DNA of 64,000 nucleotides from positions 2,852,001 through 2,916,000 of the forward strand of contig NZ_CP015732.1 of NCBI RefSeq assembly GCF_001750145.1, read 5' to 3'. Numbering within the stretch: position 1 is the stretch's first letter; every line of letters starts with the position of its first letter. The notes below the pieces were generated by a model. The model had not been told where the DNA came from and did not search any database. It was given only the letters and a program-made list of their open reading frames with translations. The position numbers and the translations under genes were made by a program. Source of the stretch: Arthrobacter sp. U41. Lineage in GTDB: Bacteria; Actinomycetota; Actinomycetes; Actinomycetales; Micrococcaceae. Shown here one piece after another: positions 9,435 through 17,992 of this stretch.

Positions 9435-9458
9435 GTTCCGCCCCACCAGGCTATTTAC

Positions 9459-9497
9459 GGCAGAGGCCGCCTCCCCGACGGGAAGGCGGCCTCTGCC
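9459..9497. terminator. Bidirectional terminator hairpin
   Basis: Perfect 14-bp arms GGCAGAGGCCGCCT / AGGCGGCCTCTGCC lie between the convergent MerR and ParA genes. There is no clear U-run on either side, but the stem is strong. Confidence 0.75.
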
Positions 9498-9515
9498 GTT
9501 GCCGGGCGGACCTGC

Positions 9516-10367
9516 TCAGCGGCGGACGCGGTCCCGGACCTGGCCGCCGGACCGCTTCGCGTCCGGCTTGAGCAGGTTCCGCAGCAGCGTGTCGAACAGC
9601 GCGGCGGTGCTCTTGGCCGATTCGCCCGGCCAGTGGTGGATGGAGTGGGCGGCGCCCTGGATCTGCTGCCAGTTGGCCTGCTCGGGGATGTGCGGGGTCA
9701 GCAGCAGCCCGCCGAACATGGACTCCATCTCGGCGAGCCGGAAGGTGTGCTCGGCGGAACCGGCGCGCACCCGGTTGGCGACGATGCCGGCGGGGGAGAG
9801 GTTCGGGGCGAATTCCTGCCGGAACAGCTGGATGGCCCGCATGGTGCGTTCGGTACCCGCGACGGAGAACAGGCCGGGTTCGGCGACGAGGGCGACCTTG
9901 TCACTGGCGGACCAGGCCATCCGCGTGAGCCCGTTCAGGGAGGGCGGGCAATCCACGAGGACCAGCTCGTACTTCCCGGCGCCGGCCAGCACTGTGGAGA
10001 GCCGCCGCAGGTCACGGCGGCCGAGGTCGGGACGGTCGTAAATGCCGGTGTAGGCGGAACCGACAGCCACATCGAGGACGGCCGCCGCCGGGCCGGCCGG
10101 AGCGCCGCCGTTGGCGGAAGCCCGTTCCACCCAGCCGCTCGCGACCACGTTCTCGGCCAGGCGGGCCCGCCTGGGGGCCTTGAGCATCCGGCCGATGTCC
10201 TGCTGTTCTCCGGGCCGGACTCCCAGGGCCGTGCTCGCATCGGCGTGGGGATCAAGGTCGACGACAAGGGTGGGGATGCCGGCGGCCAAGGCCGCGGACG
10301 CCAATCCGGTGGTCACCGATGTCTTGCCGACACCGCCTTTGAGGCTGCTGATGCTGATTACTTGCAC
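9516..10367 (-). CDS. ParA/MinD-family ATPase (orphan)
   Basis: A 283-residue deviant-Walker ATPase. The motif KGGVGKTS near the N terminus has both signature lysines, DLDPHADASTALG is the Walker A' region, and VDCPPSLNGLTRMA is Walker B. No parB, DNA-partition site or minE-like gene is adjacent, so this is an orphan ParA rather than a chromosome-partition pair. I place the start at GTG 10367 (M-QVISISSLKGG); a TTG at 10379 would add four residues but its AGG is too close. The function is unknown; related proteins position diverse cargo on the nucleoid or membrane. Confidence 0.8.
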   Translation of the reverse strand: MQVISISSLKGGVGKTSVTTGLASAALAAGIPTLVVDLDPHADASTALGVRPGEQQDIGRMLKAPRRARLAENVVASGWVERASANGGAPAGPAAAVLDVAVGSAYTGIYDRPDLGRRDLRRLSTVLAGAGKYELVLVDCPPSLNGLTRMAWSASDKVALVAEPGLFSVAGTERTMRAIQLFRQEFAPNLSPAGIVANRVRAGSAEHTFRLAEMESMFGGLLLTPHIPEQANWQQIQGAAHSIHHWPGESAKSTAALFDTLLRNLLKPDAKRSGGQVRDRVRR

Positions 10368-10379
10368 TTGAAAAACCAA

Positions 10380-10742
10380 TACCTAACGCCGGTTGCCGGG
10401 ACGGGGTCCTGCCGGCTCCTGCGTTCTCCGGAACCGGGGCGTGCATGCGCCACCCACCCCCTCATCATATGTTGCCGCACCCCCGAAACCTGCCTCATCG
10501 GGTGCCGGGGCGGCAGATCATGGATAAGCTGCAACCGGGGCCGGGATCCACACCGCCTGAGGCGCCTGCCTTAGGTACGCGGCTTGTGTGCTGGCCCTGA
10601 TGTGCTGGACTGATGTGCTTGGCTAATCCGGCATACGTGACGCGCGCCGCTGTGACGGTCGACACAATAATTTGTGTTTGCCCGTCCACCTCTTAGACAC
10701 TGTGACCAATTACCGATACACCCGCGATGATGCAGGAGAAGT
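10380..10742. other. Intergenic region between the parA-like gene and pyc
   Basis: This 363-nt gap carries the divergent promoters. It contains three TGTGCTTGG/TGTGCTGG-like copies 13-14 bp apart (10587-10622) and an ACACAA-TAAT-TTGTGT inverted repeat (10662-10677). A weak TTGTGT-16-TAGACA promoter for pyc lies at 10672-10699, and the pyc ribosome-binding site is at 10734-10739. No ORF or RNA gene is recognisable. Confidence 0.5.
10662..10677. promoter_or_regulatory. Inverted repeat overlapping a possible pyc -35
   Basis: Arms ACACAA and TTGTGT are separated by TAAT, 66 nt before the pyc ATG. The right arm doubles as a possible -35 (TTGTGT) with TAGACA 16 nt further on. An operator role is inferred. 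Confidence 0.35.
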
Positions 10743-13700
10743 ATGTTTTCGAAGATTCTGGTGGCCAATCGCGGCGAAATCGCGATCCGTGCCTTCCGCG
10801 CCGGCTATGAACTCGGTGCCAAGACTGTCGCCGTGTTCCCGAACGAGGACCGCAACTCGATCCACCGCCAGAAGGCCGACGAGGCATATCTGATCGGCGA
10901 AGAGGGCCACCCCGTCCGGGCCTACCTCGACGTCGACGAGGTGGTGCGCGTGGCCAAGGAGTCCGGGGCCGACGCCATTTACCCCGGCTACGGCTTCCTC
11001 TCCGAGAATCCGCGCCTGGCCCGGGCCGCCGCGGAAGCCGGGATCACCTTCGTGGGCCCGCCGGCCGAGGTACTGGAACTGGCCGGAAACAAGGTCGCGG
11101 CCCTGGAGGCTGCCCGCAAGGCCGGCGTCCCGGTGCTGAAATCAAGCCAGCCCTCGAAGGACGTCGACGAGCTCATCGCAGCCGCGGACGTCATCGGGTT
11201 TCCCATCTTCGCCAAGGCCGTCGCCGGCGGCGGCGGGCGCGGCATGCGCCGCGTCGACACCCGCGAGGACCTGCCCGAAGCCCTGCAGGCCGCCATGCGC
11301 GAGGCCGACGCAGCCTTCGGCGATCCGACCATGTTCCTGGAGCAGGCAGTGCTGCGCCCCCGGCACATCGAGGTCCAGATCCTGGCGGACGCGGAGGGCA
11401 ACGTGATGCACCTCTTCGAACGTGACTGCTCCATCCAGCGCCGCCACCAGAAGGTCATCGAAATCGCCCCGGCGCCGAACCTGGACGAAGGCATCCGGCA
11501 GGCGCTCTACCGGGACGCCGTGAAGTTCGCCAAGGCGCTGAACTACGTCAACGCCGGCACCGTGGAATTCCTCGTCGATACGGTCGGGGAACGGGCCGGC
11601 CAGCACGTGTTCATCGAAATGAACCCGCGCATCCAGGTTGAGCACACCGTCACCGAGGAAGTCACCGACGTCGACCTGGTCCAGGCGCAGCTGCGGATCG
11701 CCGCCGGCGAAACCCTCGCGGACCTGGGCCTGTCCCAGGAGACCGTCAAGCTCAGGGGTGCCGCCCTGCAGTGCCGCATCACCACGGAGGACCCGGCCAA
11801 CGGCTTCCGGCCCGACGTCGGCAAAATCACCGGCTACCGTTCGGCCGGCGGCGCCGGCGTCCGGCTCGACGGCGGCACCGTCTACTCGGGCGCCGAGATC
11901 AGCCCGCACTTCGATTCCATGCTGGTTAAGCTGACCTGCCGCGGCCGCGAGTACCCGGCTGCCGTGGCCCGGGCCCGCCGCGCCCTCGCCGAGTTCCGGA
12001 TCCGCGGCGTCTCCACCAATATCTCCTTCCTGCAGGCCGTGCTGGACGACGCCGACTTCATCGCCGGGAACGTGGCCACAAACTTCATCGACGAGCGCCC
12101 GCAGCTGCTCAAGGCCCGGGTCTCCGCAGACCGCGGGACCAAACTGCTGACCTGGCTCGCCGAAGTCACCGTGAACAAGCCCAACGGCGAGCTCACGGTC
12201 CACAGCGATCCCGCCGCCAAGCTCCCCGCCCTGGACGAAGCCGCTGCCCTGCCCGGCTCCCGCCAGCGGCTGCTGGAGCTGGGCCCGGAAGGCTTCGCGA
12301 GGGACCTCCGCGCGCAGGACGCCGTCGCCGTCACGGACACCACGTTCCGCGACGCGCACCAGTCCCTGCTCGCGACCAGGGTCCGCACCCGCGACCTCGT
12401 GGCCGCCGGCCCGGCCGTCTCCAAGCTCCTCCCGGAACTGCTCTCCGTCGAGGCCTGGGGCGGCGCCACCTACGACGTGTCCCTGCGCTTCCTCGGTGAA
12501 GATCCCTGGCACCGGCTCTCCTCGCTGCGCAAGGCGCTGCCGAACGTCTGCCTGCAGATGCTGCTGCGCGGCCGCAACACCGTCGGCTACACCCCGTACC
12601 CGGAAGAGGTCACGGTCGCGTTCGTGAACGAGGCCGCCGCCACCGGCATCGACATCTTCCGCATCTTCGATGCGCTCAATGACGTCAACCAGATGGCACC
12701 GGCGATCCGCGCCGTCCGGGACACCGGGACCGCCGTCGCGGAAGTGGCACTGTGCTACACCGCCGACATGCTGGACCCGGACGAGACGCTCTACACCCTG
12801 GACTACTACCTGGAACTGGCGCAGCGAATCGTCGACGCCGGTGCGCACATCCTGGCGATCAAGGACATGGCGGGCCTGCTGCGTCCCGCCGCCGCTGCCC
12901 GCCTGGTGACGGCGCTGCGCGAACGCTTCGACCTTCCGGTCCACCTGCACACGCATGACACCGCGGGCGGACAGCTGGCCACACTGCTGGCAGCCGTCGA
13001 CGCCGGGGTGGACGCCGTGGACGTGGCCTCCGCCTCGCTGGCCGGCACCACCAGCCAGCCCTCAGCCTCCGCCCTGGTCGCCGCCCTGGCCCACACGCCC
13101 CGGGACACCGGGCTGAGCCTGGCGAACGTGTGCGCCCTGGAACCGTACTGGGAAGCCGTGCGCCGCGTCTACGCACCGTTCGAATCCGGCCTCCCGGGCC
13201 CCACCGGCCGGGTCTACCAGCACGAAATCCCCGGCGGCCAGCTCTCCAACCTGCGCCAGCAGGCGATGGCGCTGGGCCTCGGTGAGCGGTTCGAGGCCAT
13301 CGAGGACATGTACACCGCGGCCGACCGCATCCTGGGCCGGCTCGTGAAGGTCACCCCGTCCTCCAAGGTCGTCGGCGACCTCGCCCTGCACCTCGTCGGA
13401 CTCAACGCCGATCCCGCCGACTTCAACGAGAACCCGCAGAAATACGACATCCCGGACTCCGTGATCGGCTTTCTCTCCGGTGAACTGGGCGACCCACCCG
13501 GAGGCTGGCCGGAACCGTTCCGCACCAAGGCCCTGCAGGGCCGCACCGTCAAGGTCCGCGACGTCGAGCTCAGCGCCGAGGACAGCGCCGCACTCACGTC
13601 CGACTCCAAAACGGTGCAGCAGACCCTCAACCGGCTGCTCTTCGCGGGTCCGACCAAGGACTACCAGAAGAGCGTGGAGTCCTACGGCAACCTCTCAGTG

Positions 13701-14138
13701 CTCGACACCCGCGACTACCTCTTCGGGCTGCAGCGCGGCGCCGAGCACGAGATCGAGCTGGAGAAGGGCGTCCGCCTGATCGCCTCGCTCGAAGCGGTCT
13801 CCGAGCCGGACGAGAAGGGCATGCGCACCGTGATGTGCACGCTCAACGGGCAGTCCCGCCCGGTTGTGGTCCGCGACCGCTCCGTGGTCAGCAACGTCAA
13901 GGCCGCGGAACGCGCCGACACCTCCCAGCCCGGCCAGGTGGCCGCGCCGTTCGCCGGCGCCGTCACCCTGACCGTCAAGGCCGGCGAGTCGGTCAAGGCC
14001 GGCGACACCGTCGCCACGATCGAGGCCATGAAGATGGAGGCATCCATCACGACGCCGGTGGCCGGCACCGTCTCGCGCCTCGCCGTCGGCGCGATCGAAC
14101 AGGTCCAGGGCGGGGACCTGCTGCTGGTCGTCGAGTAG
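10743..14138 (+). CDS. pyc: Pyruvate carboxylase
   Basis: Carboxylates pyruvate to oxaloacetate (anaplerosis). The single 1131-residue chain has the full domain order: a biotin carboxylase at about 1-450 (VAGGGGRGMRR, FIEMNPRIQVEHTVTEE), a carboxyltransferase from about 530 (DTTFRDAHQSLLATR, with the metal-ligand HLHTHDT), and a C-terminal biotinyl domain with EAMKMEA, biotinylated at Lys1097. ATG 10743 follows AGGAGA. Monocistronic by context: divergent from parA and followed by a terminator. Confidence 0.97.
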   Translation: MFSKILVANRGEIAIRAFRAGYELGAKTVAVFPNEDRNSIHRQKADEAYLIGEEGHPVRAYLDVDEVVRVAKESGADAIYPGYGFLSENPRLARAAAEAGITFVGPPAEVLELAGNKVAALEAARKAGVPVLKSSQPSKDVDELIAAADVIGFPIFAKAVAGGGGRGMRRVDTREDLPEALQAAMREADAAFGDPTMFLEQAVLRPRHIEVQILADAEGNVMHLFERDCSIQRRHQKVIEIAPAPNLDEGIRQALYRDAVKFAKALNYVNAGTVEFLVDTVGERAGQHVFIEMNPRIQVEHTVTEEVTDVDLVQAQLRIAAGETLADLGLSQETVKLRGAALQCRITTEDPANGFRPDVGKITGYRSAGGAGVRLDGGTVYSGAEISPHFDSMLVKLTCRGREYPAAVARARRALAEFRIRGVSTNISFLQAVLDDADFIAGNVATNFIDERPQLLKARVSADRGTKLLTWLAEVTVNKPNGELTVHSDPAAKLPALDEAAALPGSRQRLLELGPEGFARDLRAQDAVAVTDTTFRDAHQSLLATRVRTRDLVAAGPAVSKLLPELLSVEAWGGATYDVSLRFLGEDPWHRLSSLRKALPNVCLQMLLRGRNTVGYTPYPEEVTVAFVNEAAATGIDIFRIFDALNDVNQMAPAIRAVRDTGTAVAEVALCYTADMLDPDETLYTLDYYLELAQRIVDAGAHILAIKDMAGLLRPAAAARLVTALRERFDLPVHLHTHDTAGGQLATLLAAVDAGVDAVDVASASLAGTTSQPSASALVAALAHTPRDTGLSLANVCALEPYWEAVRRVYAPFESGLPGPTGRVYQHEIPGGQLSNLRQQAMALGLGERFEAIEDMYTAADRILGRLVKVTPSSKVVGDLALHLVGLNADPADFNENPQKYDIPDSVIGFLSGELGDPPGGWPEPFRTKALQGRTVKVRDVELSAEDSAALTSDSKTVQQTLNRLLFAGPTKDYQKSVESYGNLSVLDTRDYLFGLQRGAEHEIELEKGVRLIASLEAVSEPDEKGMRTVMCTLNGQSRPVVVRDRSVVSNVKAAERADTSQPGQVAAPFAGAVTLTVKAGESVKAGDTVATIEAMKMEASITTPVAGTVSRLAVGAIEQVQGGDLLLVVE

Positions 14139-14172
14139 CAGCAGCACCGCAGGGCGACACAGCGCAAAAGAC

Positions 14173-14210
14173 GAAGGGTCCTTCCGGCCGAGGCTGGAAG
14201 GACCCTTCTT
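14173..14210 (+). terminator. Terminator of pyc
   Basis: Perfect 12-bp stem AAGGGTCCTTCC / GGAAGGACCCTT with a 10-nt loop, then CTTCT, beginning 35 nt after the pyc stop. Confidence 0.8.
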
Positions 14211-14217
14211 CTACAAG

Positions 14218-14280
14218 CAACGCGGGGTCACTTCCGGCCCATCCGGGGGCCCAGGATGGGCCGGAAGTGACCCCGCGTTG
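14218..14280. repeat. Perfect 27-bp-arm palindrome between pyc and the acyl-CoA ligase
   Basis: The left arm (14218-14244, starting CAACGCGGGGTCACTTCC) and right arm (14254-14280) are exact reverse complements around a 9-nt loop. It lies between convergent genes, just after the pyc terminator and 19 nt before the ligase stop. It probably serves as the ligase terminator. The arm sequence resembles an intergenic motif I associate with Arthrobacter genomes. Confidence 0.85.
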
Positions 14281-14298
14281 CCTTGGGGTGGGTGCCGG

Positions 14299-16119
14299 TT
14301 AGACCTGGGCGGGGCGGGGGGTGCCGTACATTTCCTCGATGACGTTCTCGAAGTCCTTCATCACCTGGGCCCGCTTGACCTTCATCGACGGCGTCAGGTG
14401 CCCGGAGGCCTCGGTGAAGTCGCCCGGCACGATCCGGAAGGACTTGATGGCCTCGGCCTGGGACACCGACTGGTTCGCGCCGTTGATGAGTTCCTGCACT
14501 GCAGCCTTGACCACCGGGTTGTCGGTGGCCTCCGCGACGGTCGTTGACGCGGGCAGGCCGTGGCGGTGCAGCCAGCCGGGCAGGGCCTCCTCGTCGAGGG
14601 TGACCAGCGCGCCGATGAAGGGGCGGTTGTCACCGACCACCAGCACCTGCGAGACCAGCGCGTCGGCGCGGATCTGGTCCTCCAGCAGGGCCGGCACGAC
14701 ATTCTTGCCGCTGGCCGTGACGATGATTTCCTTCTTGCGCCCGGTGATGGTCAGGAAGCCCTGCTCATCGAGCTGTCCGATGTCGCCGGTGCGGAACCAG
14801 CCATCGACGGAGGACTCGGCGGAGAGATCCTCGCGCTTGTAGTAGCCGCGCATGACGCACACACCCTTGGCGAGGATCTCGCCGTCGTCGGCGATCTTCA
14901 CGGCATTGCCCGGAATCGGGGCGCCGACGGTGCCGATCTTGATCAGATCCGGGGTGTTCACGGTTACCGGGGCCGTCGTCTCGGTCAGCCCGTAGCCTTC
15001 CAGGATCTGCATGCCGATGCCCTGGAAGAAGTGTCCGAGCCGCTCGCCCAGCGGGCCGCCGCCGGAGACGGCGTGCGCCACCTCGCCGCCCATGGCGGCG
15101 CGGAGCTTGCTGTAGACGAGCTTGTCGAAGAGGGTGTGCTTGAGCTTCAGGCCCAGTCCGATCTTGCCGGCCTGGCGCGCGCGGGAGAACTCGATGGCGG
15201 TGTCCGCAGCGCGGTGGAAGATCGCGCCCTTGCCGCCATCCTCGGCCTTGGTGAGCGCCGAGTTGTAGACCTTCTCAAACACCCGCGGCACCGCGAGGAT
15301 GAAGGTCGGCTTGTAGCTCTGCAGGTCCGGCAGGAGGTTCTTGATGTCGGGCGTGTGCGCCACCGTGACGCCCGCGGCGACCGCAAGCACCGAAATGAAG
15401 CGCGCGAACACGTGGGCGAGCGGCAGGAACATGATGGTCCGGGCCTGCTCGTGGACGATCTTGTTCAGCGAGGTGGCCAGCGCATTTTCGGAGAGTTCCA
15501 CGAAGTTGCCGTGGGTCAGCTCGCAGCCCTTGGGCCGGCCGGTGGTGCCGGAGGTGTAGATGATCGTGGCGAGGTCGTGCAGGGACGCCAGGCTGCGCCG
15601 GGCCTCAAGCTCCTCGTTGCTGACCGTCGCACCGGCGGCGCGGACCTCGTCGAGGCCGGTTCCCTCGAGCTGCCAGACATGCGCCAGCTCGGTGAGGCCT
15701 TCGGAGCTGGCGGCCTGCCGGATGATGCTCTCGTGGTGGGCGGACTCGCCGAACGCGGCGACGGCACCGGAATCGCCCAGGTTCCAGGCAACCTGTGAGG
15801 GGGAGGAAGTCTCGTAGATCGGCACGGAGACAGCACCGGCGAACCAGATGGCGAAGTCAATCAGGGCCCATTCGTACCGGGTGCGGGACATGATGCCAAC
15901 CCGGTCACCCGGGGCAACTCCGCTGGCCATCAGGCCCTTGGCGAGCAGTGACACATCGGCCAGGAAGTCGGTGGCCCGGATGTCCTGCCACGCTCCGCCG
16001 GCGTCGAGTCGGGAGAACAGTGCCGGGTTGGAGGCCTTCGCCGCCTGGCGCAGGACCAAATCCGTGACGTTCATTTCCGGGGGGACGTTGACCAGGGGCG
16101 GGACACTGATTTCTCGCAC
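14299..16119 (-). CDS. Long-chain fatty acyl-CoA ligase (AMP-forming), FadD15-like
   Basis: Activates long-chain fatty acids through an acyl-adenylate to acyl-CoA. The 606-residue chain has the AMP-binding signature YTSGTTGRPKG, the gate motif GYGLTETTAPVT, and the C-terminal TGDIGQLDEQGFLTITGRKKEIIV hinge block. I chose GTG 16119 because AAAGGAG precedes it by 6 nt; in-frame starts at 16140 and 16200 add residues but lack a site. The position near a PlsC-like gene and aroG recalls FadD15 (Rv2187). It is divergent from the ROK glucokinase. Exact chain-length preference is not visible. Confidence 0.9.
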   Translation of the reverse strand: MREISVPPLVNVPPEMNVTDLVLRQAAKASNPALFSRLDAGGAWQDIRATDFLADVSLLAKGLMASGVAPGDRVGIMSRTRYEWALIDFAIWFAGAVSVPIYETSSPSQVAWNLGDSGAVAAFGESAHHESIIRQAASSEGLTELAHVWQLEGTGLDEVRAAGATVSNEELEARRSLASLHDLATIIYTSGTTGRPKGCELTHGNFVELSENALATSLNKIVHEQARTIMFLPLAHVFARFISVLAVAAGVTVAHTPDIKNLLPDLQSYKPTFILAVPRVFEKVYNSALTKAEDGGKGAIFHRAADTAIEFSRARQAGKIGLGLKLKHTLFDKLVYSKLRAAMGGEVAHAVSGGGPLGERLGHFFQGIGMQILEGYGLTETTAPVTVNTPDLIKIGTVGAPIPGNAVKIADDGEILAKGVCVMRGYYKREDLSAESSVDGWFRTGDIGQLDEQGFLTITGRKKEIIVTASGKNVVPALLEDQIRADALVSQVLVVGDNRPFIGALVTLDEEALPGWLHRHGLPASTTVAEATDNPVVKAAVQELINGANQSVSQAEAIKSFRIVPGDFTEASGHLTPSMKVKRAQVMKDFENVIEEMYGTPRPAQV

Positions 16120-16269
16120 GTTAGCTCCTTTGATATCCATGGACCCACGAGGGGTATGACTAACACTAGTATGCGGTCCACGGCATGTGTGTTCCACCAC
16201 ACCTACTGATGAGTAACCTTACGTTTTGGTAACCCCTGTGGTGCGGCTGGTGCGCGGCGGTCCGGCGAA

Positions 16270-16275
16270 TAGGAT
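16270..16275 (+). promoter_or_regulatory. -10 box, near-leaderless start of the ROK glucokinase
   Basis: TAGGAT ends 8 nt before ATG 16284 and no Shine-Dalgarno sequence lies between them. Confidence 0.5.
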
Positions 16276-16283
16276 AGGGAATC

Positions 16284-17375
16284 ATGCACACACCTACACC
16301 CGGGCAGCAGCCCGGCCCGTACCGCAGGACGGCCGCCTGGCGGCGCAGGACGATGGCGGGCGGGGCCGCCGGACCGGCCGGCCAGGGTTTGCGGGAGCAC
16401 CTGCGGCTGGGCCGCAAGGGACTCGCCATTGGCGTGGACATTGGCGGCACCAAGGTGGCGGCCGGTGTGGTCGACGCCGAGGGGCGGATCCTCGCCCAGG
16501 CCAAGCGGTCCACTCCGGGCAACGACCCCCGGGCCGTCGAACAGGTGATCGTGGAGCTGGTCGAGGAGCTGGGCGAGGGCCACCGGATCTGGTCGGTCGG
16601 GATTGGCGCTGCCGGCTGGATGGACCTCGACGGCGGCACCGTGCTCTTCAGCCCCCATCTGGCCTGGCGCAACGAACCCCTCCGGGACAACCTGCAGCGG
16701 CTGCTCCGCCGGCCGGTGCTGCTGACCAACGACGCCGATGCGGCCGGCTGGGCGGAATGGCGCTTCGGCGCCGGGCAGGGCCAGAGCCGCCTGGTCTGCA
16801 TCACCCTCGGAACCGGCATCGGCGGGGCCATGGTGATGGACGGCCGGCTGGAACGCGGCCGCTTCGGCGTGGCGGGGGAGTTCGGCCACCAGATCATCAT
16901 GCCGGGGGGCCACCGCTGCGAGTGCGGCAACCGGGGCTGCTGGGAGCAGTACGCGTCCGGCAACGCGCTCGGCCGGGAAGCCCGGGAACTGGCCGCCGCC
17001 AACTCCCCGGTGGCCCAGGAACTGCTCAAGGCAGTGGACGGCCACGCGGAGCGCATCACCGGGGTGATTGTCACCGAGCTGGCCAAGGCGGGGGATCCGA
17101 CCTCATGGGAGCTGCTCGAAGACGTCGGGGAGTGGCTTGGGCTGGGCCTCGCGAACCTTGCTGCCGCGCTGGATCCGGGCATGTTCGTGATCGGCGGCGG
17201 ACTCTGCGACGCCGGTGAACTGCTGGTCGGCCCGGCACGGAAGGCCTTCGCCCGGAACCTGACCGGCCGCGGCTTCCGGCCCGCGGCGGAGATCCAGCTG
17301 GCGGCCCTGGGCCCGAATGCGGGCCTGATCGGCGCTGCGGACCTGTCCCGGGTCAGCAGCCGCATGCACAGCTAG
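16284..17375 (+). CDS. ROK-family glucokinase
   Basis: Probably phosphorylates glucose with ATP. After a roughly 45-residue basic N-terminal extension the ATP-binding motif GVDIGGTKVAAG appears. LTNDADAAGWAEWRFGAG holds the catalytic Asp, and the ROK zinc signature is complete as CECGNRGCWE. The length of 363 exceeds the usual 310-320 because of the extension; later starts are possible. There is no helix-turn-helix, so it is a kinase rather than a ROK repressor. The promoter suggests a leaderless or nearly leaderless mRNA. A second, polyphosphate-type glucokinase is at 59627. Confidence 0.85.
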   Translation: MHTPTPGQQPGPYRRTAAWRRRTMAGGAAGPAGQGLREHLRLGRKGLAIGVDIGGTKVAAGVVDAEGRILAQAKRSTPGNDPRAVEQVIVELVEELGEGHRIWSVGIGAAGWMDLDGGTVLFSPHLAWRNEPLRDNLQRLLRRPVLLTNDADAAGWAEWRFGAGQGQSRLVCITLGTGIGGAMVMDGRLERGRFGVAGEFGHQIIMPGGHRCECGNRGCWEQYASGNALGREARELAAANSPVAQELLKAVDGHAERITGVIVTELAKAGDPTSWELLEDVGEWLGLGLANLAAALDPGMFVIGGGLCDAGELLVGPARKAFARNLTGRGFRPAAEIQLAALGPNAGLIGAADLSRVSSRMHS

Positions 17376-17992
17376 AGGCGCGCGCCGTCGTCGTGTTCGT
17401 CTTTTTCACCCGGCAGCTTCATGATCAGGAACACCAGCGACGCCGCAAAGGCGGCGACCATTCCGAGGATGGCCATCAGCGGGGCGGAGCGCCAGAACAT
17501 CGCAGACATCAGCAGCGCCACCGGGCCACCCACTGCACCCAGCCAGGCCAGCACGGTCAGCGGGTCGGTTCCGGCGAGGCTGGGCGGCTCCTCCGGCACG
17601 AATTCGCCCGCAAACGGGTCCTCATCCGCTGAGTCATAGTCCCGGGGTCCCCGTGCCGCCTCCGGGCCATCCGCAGCCTCCGGACTTGCCGCGGCGGCCT
17701 GGCTCCGTGCCAGCCGCTCAGCGGCGGAGGGTTCAACCGGCAGCCCGGCGGAGAGCCCCAGCGGGTCGAAGTCGCTGAAGGGCCGGGCCGCTGCGGTACT
17801 GTCGGCGCCCGCGCCGTCCGTGCGGGACCCTTCCCGGTCCTCCGTGCCGTCCGTGTCTTCCCGGCCTTCCGCGGTCCCGGGGCCTGCGCCCTGGTCCCTG
17901 CCTTCGAGCCTGGCGACCAGGTCCAGCCAGACGGCGTCGTCCTGGTTGGCGCTGGAATCCGGGTCCGGAGAGTTGGGGTCCGGTCTAGTCAT
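17372..17992 (-). CDS. Uncharacterised membrane protein, acidic cytoplasmic half
   Basis: I do not recognise a family beyond actinobacterial hypothetical proteins. The first 130 or so of 206 residues are polar, acidic and low in complexity (rich in D, E, A, G, P). Two hydrophobic segments follow at about 144-163 and 170-190 (VLAWLGAVGGPVALLMSAM; APLMAILGMVAAFAASLVFL) with a charged tail. Its ATG overlaps the end of the upstream hydrolase by 8 nt, and its stop overlaps the convergent glucokinase stop within a shared CTAG. It is the last gene of a three-gene minus-strand unit. Confidence 0.75.
   Translation of the reverse strand: MTRPDPNSPDPDSSANQDDAVWLDLVARLEGRDQGAGPGTAEGREDTDGTEDREGSRTDGAGADSTAAARPFSDFDPLGLSAGLPVEPSAAERLARSQAAAASPEAADGPEAARGPRDYDSADEDPFAGEFVPEEPPSLAGTDPLTVLAWLGAVGGPVALLMSAMFWRSAPLMAILGMVAAFAASLVFLIMKLPGEKDEHDDGARL

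Noticed and set aside
11142..12956. A 604-codon minus-strand frame opposite pyc
   Set aside because: Antisense to the biotin carboxylase and carboxyltransferase domains, with no recognisable motif.
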